Assembly: GCA_034509925.1 (NCBI GenBank)
Contig: CM067538.1
Coordinates: 2,665,001-2,729,000, forward strand
Direction of reading: 5' to 3'
DNA from: Hirudinaria manillensis
Taxonomy: Eukaryota > Annelida > Clitellata > Hirudinida > Hirudinidae
Length of the DNA stretch: 64,000 bases
The position numbers and the translations under genes are program-made. Position 1 is the stretch's first letter. Every line of letters begins with the position of its first letter. Under the pieces are notes generated by a model, which worked only from the letters and a program-made list of their open reading frames with translations, made no database searches and had not been told where the DNA came from. Below are positions 54,601 to 63,932 of this stretch, in pieces.

Positions 54601-56902
54601 AATTAAATAATTAAAATTAAATAATTAATTCATTTGCAAGAGAATTGAGAGCAGTAAATTATGCTGAGATGCATATTTTATTATGTTATTGTTAACTCCT
54701 TTGGAATTTAAAATAGATGAAATTCTTTTTGTTTTATCCTCAGAGGGAAAACTATGATCAAGCCAAAGAATTACTTGCAAGATGCCTCATGTACAACATG
54801 GTGATAATGTTTATCATTATTTATTAAAAAATTTTAGTTTTACTTCTATAATTTTCCTCTAACTTGAGGTCAGCATAAATTTGATGCTGCTTTTAACTTC
54901 AGTTAGCAACTGTTTAATACAGTAACATATTATTAATAACTAGTGGTGCCCAGCCACACGTTGCAGTGGCTTGGTCTGATTAATTTTATAAGAAAGAAAT
55001 TTTCTAATATGTTTATTTTTACAATTTCACAAATTTGCGTGAGGGTTACGATAGTTTGAGCTTTTTAATGTCTCTCTAAAGTTTATTTACATAGATCAGG
55101 CCATGACGTTATCGTGGCAAGATAGCCGGATTTTCGGAAAAAAGCGTATTTTTAGTTTCTGTAGTATATATAAACCTATATACAAACACTCCCCTGATCG
55201 AGCAGTATGATGTGTCAAAATTTCAAAGCAATTGGTTAAGTACTTTCAGAGAACATTTACATGTTACAAACACACATTGCATTTTTATTTATATAGATAT
55301 ATAACATATTAAAAGTAACTCAATAATTATTCGAACTGATTTTTGAAAAATAATTAATAATATAATTATTATAATTAATATTATAAATAACTATAATATT
55401 GTTAACAATTTTGAGTTTTGTTTCCTGGAAATGAAATAATTAATTATAATTACAAATAATTAATTATAATTGCAAATAAATATTTAATTGGAATTGCAGT
55501 CTTCCTGCAAAGCTTACGAGTACCTGGGCTTCATCTTTGAGAAGAACCAACTCCACTCCGAAGCAGCCACCATGTACCAGAATGCTTGGAAGTTTGGCAA
55601 ACAAAAGAATCCTGCCATTGGTCAGCTTGAACATTTGAATTTTTGTTTTTAAATTTCTTTATTAGCATAATTTATGTATATAGGGTAGGTATGGTTGATG
55701 TGTTGTACTTAATGAACCATATGTCTGCAGACATCGTGTTGTCTCAATGTAAAATCATGATGATGGTGATGACTTTCAACAATGTTTCTATAACATTAGC
55801 ACTATATAGATACATTATATGTTATATTATATTATATTTTATCATATCATATGATTTCATTTTATATTATATTATATTATATTATATTATATTATATTAT
55901 ATAGATACATTTATATTAGCAATAATATTTCTTCTTGTGTGGATTATTAAGCATTTCCTCACCTTAACTAACAACATTTACAAAAAAACATTAGCATAAT
56001 CTCAAGTATTCATAGATATAACACTTCTACTATTCCTACATCCTTATATTACTTATTTATCCTTCTGTACTTGAACTACTGCACCTCGTCTGGGCATCCA
56101 GCCATTCTCGTCACCCCATCATGTCTTTCAAAGAAATATTTAAATGTTGCTCTAATCCTACCACACAAATTCCCATGTGGCACCCACCTTTAGAAAGTTC
56201 CATATCCTCAAATCCATTAAATTAATTACTTTCAGGCATTATTAAAATTTAATACCACAGAAATATTGTAATTATCAGATATTTAACATAATAAGTGCAT
56301 CACTAAATCCATTGAAAAGTATTTTCGTACCAAATAAATTATTATCTTTAGGGTCAATGCATCAGCAGGGCATATCGTATCAGCATACCTTTATTAATCT
56401 GCCTATCATGCTTATTGTTTATTTCCTTGTTCTGATTAATAATTGTTTAATAAACTCAAAAATAAAACAAAATTCTTCAAGTTTAAAAGTTAATTTATAT
56501 TCAGGCTACAAACTGGCATTCAACTTCCTGAAAATCAAGAAATACACGGATGCCATCGACGTCTGCCACCAGGTCGTTGTCGTCCAAACTTTTGCATTCG
56601 GTTCATTAATTAATTAATTAATTAATTAATTCAATTATCACTTAATTAAATCCTATGCAATACATAAATAATAAGTTCTAATCATAACTAAGTTTACATA
56701 ATTAATAGATTTTAATTAACAGATTACATCGTGCAATTCTTGCTCCAATAAACTTTAAATTCTAAAATAATTCTAAATAATCCCAAGGACATCACACAAT
56801 AATTCGTTGATATTGAAAAACCAGGTTCTGACGAACTTCCCAATGTATCCAAAAATAGAAAGAGACATTTTGTTCAAGGCAAGATCCATGCTGAAGTCAT
56901 AA
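39137..56902 (+). CDS. TTC21B / IFT139, intraflagellar transport complex A subunit, 38 exons
   Basis: IFT139 is a peripheral TPR-repeat subunit of IFT-A, needed for retrograde intraflagellar transport and for importing membrane cargo into cilia. I recover 38 exons, all phase-consistent: 4,011 nt, 1,336 codons plus stop, against about 1,316 in human. The protein is a solenoid of TPR-like helix pairs throughout, with no signal peptide or membrane span. Recognisable stretches include [72 protein letters not shown] and [10 protein letters not shown]. Start: an ATG nine codons before the conserved tail of exon 1; the first intron is 73 bp. One intron is GC-AG. DNAI3 follows tail to tail, 385 bp away. 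Exon coordinates are in the next three entries. Confidence 0.95.
40229..40288 (+). mobile_element. SINE/LINE-type 3' tail relic
   Basis: GGCGCACGGTGCTATATAAA followed by TGACATATTATTATTATT resembles the GCGCTATATAAATG-(ATT)n 3' ends shared by many animal SINEs and their partner LINEs. The rest of the element is not recognisable upstream. A related GGCGCTATATAAATC segment lies on the minus strand at about 59612-59637. Confidence 0.4.
44670..44905. repeat. AATATGGAACATTATTATAAT minisatellite
   Basis: About six units built from ATATGGAACATTATTATAAT with a variable (AAT)n. One copy is separated by a unique 60-bp stretch. It lies in the intron between TTC21B exons 12 and 13. Confidence 0.85.
44997..49243 (+). 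CDS. TTC21B exons 13-24 (residues ~482-884)
   Basis: 44997-45126, 45521-45606, 45761-45832, 45937-46060, 46295-46401, 46633-46800, 47107-47177, 47532-47604, 47944-48054, 48519-48571, 48833-48921, 49117-49243. Motifs: [160 protein letters not shown]. The acceptor tract of exon 17 is a (CAT)n repeat. Exon 24 has a tandem CAGCAG acceptor (49116 or 49119) and a GC donor. Confidence 0.93.
47252..47313. repeat. (TA)n array
   Basis: About 60 bp of TA dinucleotide in the intron after TTC21B exon 19. Confidence 0.97.
48603..48680. repeat. (AATC)n array
   Basis: ATCA tetranucleotide repeat with AGTC and ACC variants, in the intron after TTC21B exon 22. Confidence 0.92.
49117..49243 (+). CDS. TTC21B exon 24 with GC donor and NAGNAG acceptor
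   Basis: 3' end GAGAG|GCAAGT: a GC-AG intron with the canonical GC-donor context. No GT fits: GCAAGTTC contains a GT four bases on, but using it breaks phase with exon 25. The acceptor CAATCAGCAG|TC offers two AGs three bases apart, giving SVDLE or FDLE without changing the frame. Confidence 0.85.
49542..56902 (+). CDS. TTC21B exons 25-38 (residues ~885-1336)
   Basis: 49542-49607, 49958-50060, 50675-50785, 51327-51408, 51827-51977, 52447-52608, 53026-53089, 53365-53490, 53940-54053, 54494-54547, 54744-54800, 55500-55620, 56505-56572, 56825-56902. Motifs: [134 protein letters not shown], and closing [18 protein letters not shown]. The stop codon is 56900-56902. Exon 33's acceptor follows a GAC/GAT tract. 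Confidence 0.94.
50768..50911 (+). repeat. 36-bp tandem repeat copying the TTC21B exon 27 donor
   Basis: Four exact-length 36-bp units starting AAGGACATGGCATCAGTGGT (50768, 50804, 50840, 50876). Each contains the last 18 coding bases of exon 27 plus the donor GTG|GTAAAC. One unit has G for A (ATCGGTGG). Reading past the first donor meets TAA after two codons, so only the first donor (50785/50786) keeps the frame. Confidence 0.95.
54062..54345. repeat. TTGATTGA-type minisatellite
   Basis: Imperfect TTGATTGA/TTGGTTAATTGA words, with a larger repeat near GATCGATCGACCTGTTGATT (54144 and 54214, 70 bp apart). It lies in the intron after TTC21B exon 33. Confidence 0.85.
54950..55315 (+). mobile_element. 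candidate SINE/RTE-like retroelement relic
   Basis: Block starting AACTAGTGGTGCCCAGCCAC and ending ACACACATTGCATTTTTATT TATATAGAT. The pattern (GTGGTGCCC-type start, AAATTTCAAAGCAATTGG, then a TTTTTATTTATATAGAT end) is like the short retroelements with RTE-type tails common in invertebrate genomes. It lies in the intron between TTC21B exons 35 and 36. Family not identified. Confidence 0.45.
55830..55900. repeat. (TATTA)n array
   Basis: TATTA/ATATT pentanucleotide repeat in the intron after TTC21B exon 36. Confidence 0.9.
56046..56255 (+). pseudogene. decayed LINE reverse-transcriptase C-terminal fragment
   Basis: In one frame with stops: [16 protein letters not shown], then [16 protein letters not shown], then [10 protein letters not shown]. 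This follows the thumb region of Jockey/CR1-type reverse transcriptases (LPYLNYCxxVWG, then LQKRAxRII, then INxFQ) in order and spacing. The catalytic domain is absent. It is an intronic relic in TTC21B on the sense strand. Confidence 0.5.
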
Positions 56903-57287
56903 ATAGCAACCAATCCGACTGTTTTGTTCATCAATTATTCATAATTAATTAATTAATTATTATTCAATAAGTTCTTAAAGAAGTTAAACTCAATAAAAAT
57001 CCAGACTTTCTTCCATTCTGATTTCATTCGCTTAAATTTTTATTTAAATCAGAACAACTCGGCCACAAATGCAACTCACTCCGCAACATCCTTCAAAAAC
57101 AACAACAACGACTGCACACGAAACAACTCAGAAATTTTAATTTAGCAATCAGCAGAAAGTAATTCAATCAAATACAATGATCCTCCAATCAGTTAATGAC
57201 AATAATTAAAACAAATAGTTAAAATAAATAATTAAAATCAATAATTAAAATCAATAGTTATAATCAATAGTCATAAGGAATAGTTGC
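56903..57287. other. spacer between convergent TTC21B and DNAI3 stop codons
   Basis: 385 bp holding the 3' UTRs of both genes. AATAAA on the + strand at 56992-56997 could serve TTC21B, and AATAAA on the - strand at 57039-57044 could serve DNAI3. Their 3' ends would then abut or overlap by a few tens of bases. The remainder is AT-rich with AATTAAAAT repeats (57205-57270). Confidence 0.65.
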
Positions 57288-57847
57288 TTAAGAAATGATT
57301 GATCCCTTCTTGTCAGCATCCGAGGGAACGGGGACGAGAACGGGTTCTTCGAGGAGTCCCATGAGTTTCAAAAAGGCCTGTTCCTCCTCAACAAATGCTT
57401 CGTATTCCATCCTTTCCTTTGCTTCCAACTCCTCTTCTGTTGGCGGAGGAGGAGGTTCTGGCTCCTGAAGTTTGGATTTGCAAGCATTAACGATCACATA
57501 GCGAGGATGATGATGAATGATTGGCACGACTCTCCAACTAATACATGCTACATGCAAATGGTATGATCACAATCTAATATATGCCATGTACAAATGGTAT
57601 GACCTGCAACCTAATACATGCTATGTCCAAATGGAACAACCCTTTAGCCAAATGCATGCAACACGAGACCCATAATAAACAAAGTAATGACATTCAAATC
57701 TTTTCGTTGATGACAATGACTCACATTCTTCTTCCTCTTCATCTCGAAGTCCTGCTTTATCCTCTCATCATCTCTGACCACCCACCTGGAGTTCACATAA
57801 GCCAGGTGCTTCACCTCCTTGTCCAGGTAGGCAGACATGTTGGACAA
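57288..57847 (-). CDS. DNAI3 last two exons
   Basis: 57847-57725 (acceptor CTCGACAG, donor AAT|GTGAGT) encodes NMSAYLDKEVKHLAYV and a basic helix FEMKRKKN. 57464-57288 (acceptor AAACTTCAG) encodes EPEPPPPPTEEE, then YEAFVEEEQAFLKLMGLLEE, with stop at 57288-57290. The EVKHLAYV segment matches EVKHLEYV of human DNAI3. All joins are phase 0. Confidence 0.9.
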
Positions 57848-59447
57848 CTGTCGAGGTAAACTTTGAGTCAAAGGTTGAATTTCAGAATTGAAAGTTCAAA
57901 AAGACCACAAAAATCAGATCTTCAGTCCTTATATTAGAAATTAAGAAACAAAATGTCACTTAAATTTTACATAATTTCATCCATCTGTTAAAAACTATGA
58001 TAAATCAACTGTTTCAAACTATTTCCAGATGAGCTCTTAGAACAACATAACTTGCATTATAATGTACTTTGCAACTCATTTTAGATTTTCTCATATGTCT
58101 CAATTTTTAGACATTTCTTAATTTAGAAGAGCAGGAAAAATTTGCAAATGTTTTGTCTTAATAATAAACAAATAAATCTCTCAAACATTTTTGAAAAAGA
58201 AACTTAAAGTGGACTCTAAAGGTCAAAAGAGGACAGTTTCAAAATTCACAAATTATCCTCGGGTATGGATTTCCAGTGAAATTATATCAACAACATAATA
58301 TCAACGATATGCTACCGATATCGACAAAATGGTATCCTCAATGTGACAACAATGATATGCCACTGTTACCAACAAAATAGTATCCTCAATGTGATATCAA
58401 TGATATGCCAAATGATGACAATAGCATCAACAACGCTATGCAAAAGATATGACATCAATGTCATTCTATCGATGATAAGCTATCAGCAATGCTGTGTGAA
58501 TCACTCTCAGGAATCAAAAACTTTTGCCTTAAAGTCCTTCCTACCTCAGAAAAGCTCGGATTGCAAAGACTCCACGGCAGTTCCAGGAGGTACAGGGTTC
58601 CGTTTTCGTCTCCGATGGCCAACAGGTGCATTGTCTCGTGTTTCGATGATGATTGGAGACCAAGAAAAAGAAGAGGAAGAAGATGATGATGATGATGATG
58701 ACGACGATGATGATGATAATGATTGTTGTGGATAATGTAATAATATCATAAGAATTTATTGTTACTTAAGTTTATTATGATAAAATTCAGAATCTTAACA
58801 TTTAAATGCTACAATATTTAAACGATTGCAATTTCCTTCCCACAATCGCATCATACTGTACATATTGTACGGTGATGTACGTGCTCCCATAATGTACTTA
58901 GAATGTTCATACATTTCCATAAACGTTTATTACATTGTTTAAAATTTAAATTACCTACAAAAATACAACACATTTCGAGTTCGGAGTTTAAGAACCCGAC
59001 AAAAAAAGTCTTGAAGTCAAAGTTATCATGAACACAATTGCTATGTTAATAACATGATGCATGCAAGTTATTAATTAAGAATATGAAAAAAAAAATTAAA
59101 TTAAAATAATAAAATAAAAAAATCTTGTAGAACCAACTTTTAATCTTGATACTGGAGATCGTGGTGAGCTGCGAAGTGGAGATGTTCTGCGTGTAGCATG
59201 CCTCGTGCGTGCGATCGAGAAGGTCCCACACGTCCAGGGTACCGTCGACTTTGGTCAGGTAGAACACCGCGGGTCGGGTGTTGGACCAGTGCCCCGCCGT
59301 GAACCTCTTGGGACTGTAACCCTTGATGATGGGACCCACCTGGGTTTGAAGAAAGAATTTCATAATTAAGTTATTAATTAAGTAATTAATCAATAATGTT
59401 TGTAAGACTCCCCAGCCAGTCTCCACATGAACACTAATTAATGTAAT

Positions 59448-59488
<41 letters not shown>

Positions 59489-62400
59489 GTACTATACCTT
59501 TATTAAGCTATTTATTAAATTATGTTATATCAAGATATATGTTTTTTCTTTCAAAAATTCAATTTGTTCGAGAACATAAAAAGAGTTAAGCATAAAAATC
59601 ATAAAAATCAGTAGATGATTTATATAGCGCCATCTGCATTACTAGTAATTATTTTACATTAAGTGCTTGGTCAATTGATTGTAATACATCATAACTCCTT
59701 ACGTTGATCCCCTCCTTCCAAATGGCAAAGTTCCACCCCCCCACGGTGAGCAGAATGTCCTCAAAGAATGGGGACCTTTCCAAGGACATGACGGCCCCGT
59801 CGTGAACTTGGTGCGCAAAGATGGGCCTCTGAGCTGTTCGGAGGTGCAATGTATAGTCGTACAGAGGTTTTAATTGATTAGCTTCCTTATTATACTGTAT
59901 TAGCCATTGCAGTTTAATTAGACGTAATTAATGAGTTAATTTATTTAATTAATTGCCTTAATTAAAAGTATATTCCAAATTAAATGGCAGTTAAGCAGAT
60001 GTAATTATTTACTTTAATTAGTTAATTAATTAAAATTAAATAGCTTATTATACTAATTACCCCTTATTATACTTGTTATCCCTTATTATACTGATTATCC
60101 CTTATTATACTGATTATCCCTTATTATCCCTTATTACACTGATTATCGCTTATTATACTTATTATACCATTGCAGTTAATTAGGTGTGATTGATTAATTA
60201 CCTTAATTAAAAGTAAATCTTAATTTAAAACATCCAAGTTAAATATTGTTAATTAACTTAATTAATTTTAAGTAATAACTTAATTAATTAAGATGATTAA
60301 TTAACTCATTCATTAATTCCTTCACTAATTATCTGGGTCACCTTGAATAAATGGAATTAAATTAAATATATTATTATTAAATAAATAATTACTCTGATAT
60401 TAAGAATAATTACTCTGATATTTTCCACTTTCTTGATCCTTTTGTGGCATCCAATCCATGTATAAGACTTCCCCCTCCTGAAATTATTTCAAATCCTTTT
60501 CACGTTGTTGTTTTTGTAAATTATTGTTTGTTAAGATAGTAATTATATTATATTACATTATATTATATTACATTGCATCGCATTGCAGTGGGGCTCGGAA
60601 TAGGGTTTGGATAGTGTTTTGGCAAACCACAACAACAACAACAACAACCGAGCGAGACCTCAGTTCCGATGTAGAACTTGGAGCTGATTGGTTTCACGCC
60701 CGTGTTCAGGATGATGCTGCTGTGCACGTTCAGGCTTTCTGCTGTGTCTGAAATTGTGTTCTTTTTATGTTTACACTTCGTTTTTCTTTCATTCATTGGA
60801 TTTCAGAGACCCTACGATTGGCCAGTGCGTTTGAATGCCTCACGCATAACGATGGGATGTAAAGGCATTTCTTAATTGATCACCATTTGTATAGCACTCT
60901 TGTGAATTATCATTTGCGTCGTCGTCCTCCTCCTCATCATAATCATCATCATCATCATCGTCAACATGTATCACCAACTCCTTCATCATCACACTAACCC
61001 TCGTGGTTACCAGTCAATCCACCTCTCCAACAACTCACCTACACTGTGAATCGGTTGGCACTCGGCTATTGAAAACTTGATCGGGGAGTAATCATTGCCT
61101 ATCTCAGCCTTTGATGTGGAAAGCTAGATTATGATTGAACGATCAATTTTACTAATAAATATTATTGCATAATAAATATTATTAATAAATATATTTGATG
61201 AAAATCTATCAAAAACAAATCAAAATTTAATTTACATGTTATTAATAATTCCACAGAGTTCAACAGTTAAAATATAAAATTTTTAAAGACAGGGTGAATT
61301 AAGTTAATTAATTAATTAATTTATTTATTTATTTATTTAATGACCTTGAGGAATGGCCTCCAGACGAGGTCGAGATGTTTGAACGTTCCTGGAATGAGGC
61401 AAACCTTCTGCATCTCCTTCTTAGTCATCACAGGCAGCGATCCTTTTGGCATCCTGATGTCCCAAAACATGATGGTCCTGCACGAGAGGATGAATTCATT
61501 TGGAATTAAATAAATCAACAAAAAAATAACCAAATATTTTTCATAAAATCAAATAAAAATCAAATTAAATAAATAAACATATAAAAAAAAGGCAGACGCC
61601 AACGACTCACTGGTCGATGCTGCAAGTGATCAGTTGGATGTTGTGATCGAACTTGTTCTGAGACACGTAGCCAAACTTGTTTATCTGCACAAGAAAAATT
61701 AATATTAATTAATTAGGTAATAATTAATTAATTAATTGTGCGAATCAACACTCCAGAAATACTTGGATAGAATTAAACTTATGAATAATAAATGGTTAAA
61801 ATTAGCATAACAGACTCGTGACTACTATAAAAGACTTTCCCTTCCTTAAGAACATAGTTTTATTAGTGGTAGGATGAGTCATGAGGTAGACGGATAGGTG
61901 GATGGACGGAGAGAATGACAGATGGCTAGATGAAGGGATGGATGGGCGGATGGGTCCAGAAGTAGACGGATAGGTGGATGAACGAGATGGATGTGATCCA
62001 GATGGATGGATGGATGTGCGGACAGATGAGTGGATGGATGAACAGAGGGATGGATGGAGGCTTAGATAGTACTACTTGCCTCGTACTGACTCGGAATCCA
62101 AAGAATGTCCGTGACTGGCAGAGAGTGACTATGCTCCACGCTTGAAATGGCGCAGAACCTCACCGAAGATTGAGCCTTCGCCCAGTCGAATTCTGCCGAC
62201 TGAAAGCAAACGAGCCTGATTAACTAATGTTCGTTTAAACGAATTATTATTTAACAAATAAATTAATTAAATAACTAAAAAATAATAAAAGAGTTGGAAA
62301 CGAATTAAATATAATTAATAATTAAAAAGCTCATAATTACTGGTAAACAACCAACGAGTCTTTAAAAGCTCACATAAAAGCTCGAACCTCACATTCTAAG

Positions 62401-63917
62401 GCGTTAATAACTCCTCCTTTTTTTTGTAACTTTCAAATAAAAACAAACAAACACCGAGAGAAGATTCCCAACCAGTTCCCTGAGGATGTCCTTCTTCTTG
62501 GCTCCTGGCAGAACCTTGAGCCTCTCCGTATGGTAGCTGATGTCCCACAAGGACACCTGACCATTGAAACAACCGCCAACAACAAAAGAAGGATTTGTTG
62601 GACAAAACTGGAAGCACATCACTTGCTCGGGACACTCCAGCACCAGCTGCATACGATATCATGTATCAAATATAGTATATCAGATATCAATCGATATCAT
62701 GTATCAAATATAGTATATCAGATATCAATCGATATCATGTATCAAATATAGTATATCAGATATCAATCGATATCATGTATCAAATATAGTATATCAGATA
62801 TCAATCAATATCATGTATCAAATATAGTATATCAGATATCAATCGATATCATGTATCAAATATAGTATATCAGATATCAATCGATATCATGATAATTGAT
62901 AAATCATGATCGTTTATTTATTTTTACTTTATTATTTATTTCGCGCTTTTTTCCGTTGACAAACGCTATTACAAAATTGTGTAAGTGGTCATCAGATGAC
63001 CCTTCATTTTGTTTAGAAAAATACATAACAAGAAAAACATTAAAAAATAAATAAATAAATTAATTAATTAATAAAGTGATAGCCACAAAGATCAAAAGCC
63101 GAAAGAATCAACAACAACAGCAACAACAACACCAACAACAGCAACAAAAACAACAACGACAACAAAATCCACGAACGATCGGATGGATCGGATCGGAAAA
63201 GTTCCAGACGAGGATGAGCGGAGACGTGAACTGCTTGTGCGACTGTTCGATGCGCTCGTACAACGTGACGTTATCGATCAACGACACTGCCACGATGAAG
63301 GGTATCGTCGGGTGCCACGTTATGCACGACACGGCCCTCGACTTGCCGTACTGGAGGTCCGTGAAGGACTGGTGCTCCTGATGATGATGACGATGTGGTG
63401 ATGATGACGATGATGATGAGGAGGATGACGACGACCCTGGTGCTCCTGATGATGATGATGGTGGTGGTGGTGATGATGATGAGGAGGAGGATGACGACGA
63501 CGACGATGATGTCAAACGTTGTCGTGTTTGAGACGTGATGATATGATATCCAGGTTTTTATTTAAAATGAACAGAAGTCTGCATTCTTCATTCACTTCTA
63601 AAGATAAGTTTAAATCAAGATATGTCTTTTATAATGATAAATGGATGATTTATGCAATTAAAAGTAATTTTAATCATTAGACAATCAAATGTAAATGATA
63701 AATTATATATTTATAAAATTATAATTAAAATTTAAATTTTATTTAAAATTAAATCCAATCAAATCGAATGAAATGCTGAAAAGATTGAATGCTTCTCCAA
63801 ACTACCTTGAGATGTTTTTCTGATTTTGCAGCAAAATCCGTGTCGCCGTCCGAAAGTCTGTCCCAGTCGTCAAAGAAGACGTCAACGATTTTGTTCTGCT
63901 GCAGTTCCTTGTCCACT
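57288..63917 (-). CDS. DNAI3 (WDR63), axonemal inner-arm dynein intermediate chain, C-terminal ~595 aa
   Basis: DNAI3 is a WD-repeat intermediate chain of the I1/f and other inner dynein arms of motile cilia, also reported as a regulator of actin-based migration in vertebrates. Exons in transcription order: 63917-63806, 63377-63177, 62646-62473, 62199-62080, 61684-61611, 61477-61345, 61123-61039, 60747-60659, 60477-60414, 59833-59703, 59339-59138, 59009-58996 (microexon, tentative), 58634-58545, 57847-57725, 57464-57288. WD blades show DPIHPI, GGCFNGQVSLWDIS, TIMFWDIRMPKGS, EVLYMDWMPQ, LTVGGWNFAIWKEG, GTLDVWDLLDRTHE and GTLYLLELPW. The C-terminus is a charged helix with a Pro run (EPEPPPPPTEEELEAKERME). 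One intron is GC-AG. Start and N-terminal third lie off the right edge. Confidence 0.93.
58285..58420. repeat. ~56-bp degenerate minisatellite
   Basis: About two and a half units built on GGTATCCTCAATGTGAYA, then AATGATATGCCAC, with CAACAAAATRGTATCC. It is in the DNAI3 intron before exon 57847-57725. Confidence 0.75.
58545..58634 (-). CDS. DNAI3 exon: final WD strand
   Basis: Acceptor AAACACGAG (preceded by a long AG-free pyrimidine-rich run), donor GAG|GTAGGA; phase 0 at both ends. It encodes TMHLLAIGDENGTLYLLELP and WSLCNPSFSE, matching FLAVADYYGTLHILEIPW of human DNAI3. Confidence 0.85.
58996..59009 (-). CDS. DNAI3 microexon, 14 nt (tentative)
   Basis: On the minus strand, GACTTCAAG|ACTTTTTTTGTCGG|GTTCTT. 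The upstream exon ends in phase 1 and the downstream exon needs phase 0. This 14-nt segment bridges them, giving KNFFCRTMH between IKI and LLAIGD. The bridge has the same length as the matching stretch recalled from human DNAI3 (PWIFSSKQQ). Support is phase and length only. Confidence 0.45.
59138..59833 (-). CDS. DNAI3 two WD exons
   Basis: 59833-59703 (phase 1 in, phase 0 out) encodes QRPIFAHQVHDGAVMSLERS and ILLTVGGWNFAIWKEGIN. 59339-59138 encodes VGPIIKGYSPKRFTAGHWSN, then FYLTKVDGTLDVWDLLDRTH. Both match human DNAI3 strongly (SVGGWNFAIWKEG; SGHWSLTRP..DGYVDIWDLLEKTHEP). The 3' donor at 59138 (AAAA|GTTGGT, phase 1) is a choice among weak sites. Confidence 0.88.
60045..60170. repeat. ~20-bp minisatellite (TTATCCCTTATTATACTGA)
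   Basis: Six or so tandem units of about 20 bp in a DNAI3 intron, with one short unit. Confidence 0.88.
60414..61684 (-). CDS. DNAI3 five central exons
   Basis: 61684-61611 (INKFGYVSQNKFDHNIQLIT, CSIDQ), 61477-61345 (TIMFWDIRMPKGS, FKHLDLVWRPFLK), 61123-61039 (AEIGNDYSPIKFSIAE), 60747-60659 (SLNVHSSIILNTG, KFYIGTE) and 60477-60414 (EGEVLYMDWMPQKDQESGKY). All phases agree. A 16-bp duplication of the last donor region (AATATCAGAGTAATTA on the minus strand) lies just downstream. Confidence 0.9.
61868..62065. repeat. degenerate GGAT minisatellite
   Basis: GGATGGATG words in a higher-order pattern (AGTAGACGGATAGGTGGATG occurs twice, near 61885 and 61963). It lies in a DNAI3 intron. Confidence 0.85.
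62080..62646 (-). CDS. DNAI3 two WD exons, second with GC donor
   Basis: 62646-62473 encodes LVLECPEQVMCFQFCPTN, VVGGCFNGQVSLWDISYHTE and KKKDILREL. 62199-62080 encodes FDWAKAQSSVRFCAISSVE and LPVTDILWIPSQYE, ending GAG|GCAAGT. No GT keeps phase 0 with the next exon's INKFGY, so this is a second GC-AG intron in the window. Confidence 0.9.
62654..62891. repeat. 38-bp satellite, six copies
   Basis: Units start GATATCATGTATCAAATATA at 62654, 62692, 62730, 62768, 62806 and 62844, with a partial unit at 62882. One unit has CAATATC for CGATATC. The array ends five bases from the acceptor of the DNAI3 exon 62646-62473 and supplies that intron's 3' end. Confidence 0.96.
63177..63917 (-). CDS. DNAI3 first two exons in window
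   Basis: 63917-63806 (phase 2 in) encodes DKELQQNKIVDVFFDDWDRL and KSEKHLK. 63377-63177 encodes HQSFTDLQYGKSRAVSCITW, HPTIPFIVAVSLID and ILVWNFSDPIHPI. This matches the QQNEI..FTDL..AISCIDWHPT..SDPIHP region of human DNAI3. The acceptor of 63377 follows CAT/CTC repeats, and a near-copy of the acceptor (GGTGCTCCTGATGATGATG) lies 60-70 bp away at 63437. Confidence 0.9.
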
Positions 63918-63932
63918 CTGTTGGAGTTGTTG

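Noticed and set aside
60795..60875. Exon-like minus-strand segment (CLYIPSLCV) between DNAI3 exons 61123 and 60747
   Set aside because: Joining 61039 directly to 60747 is already in phase and keeps similarity; inserting this segment is unnecessary and its frame meets stops.
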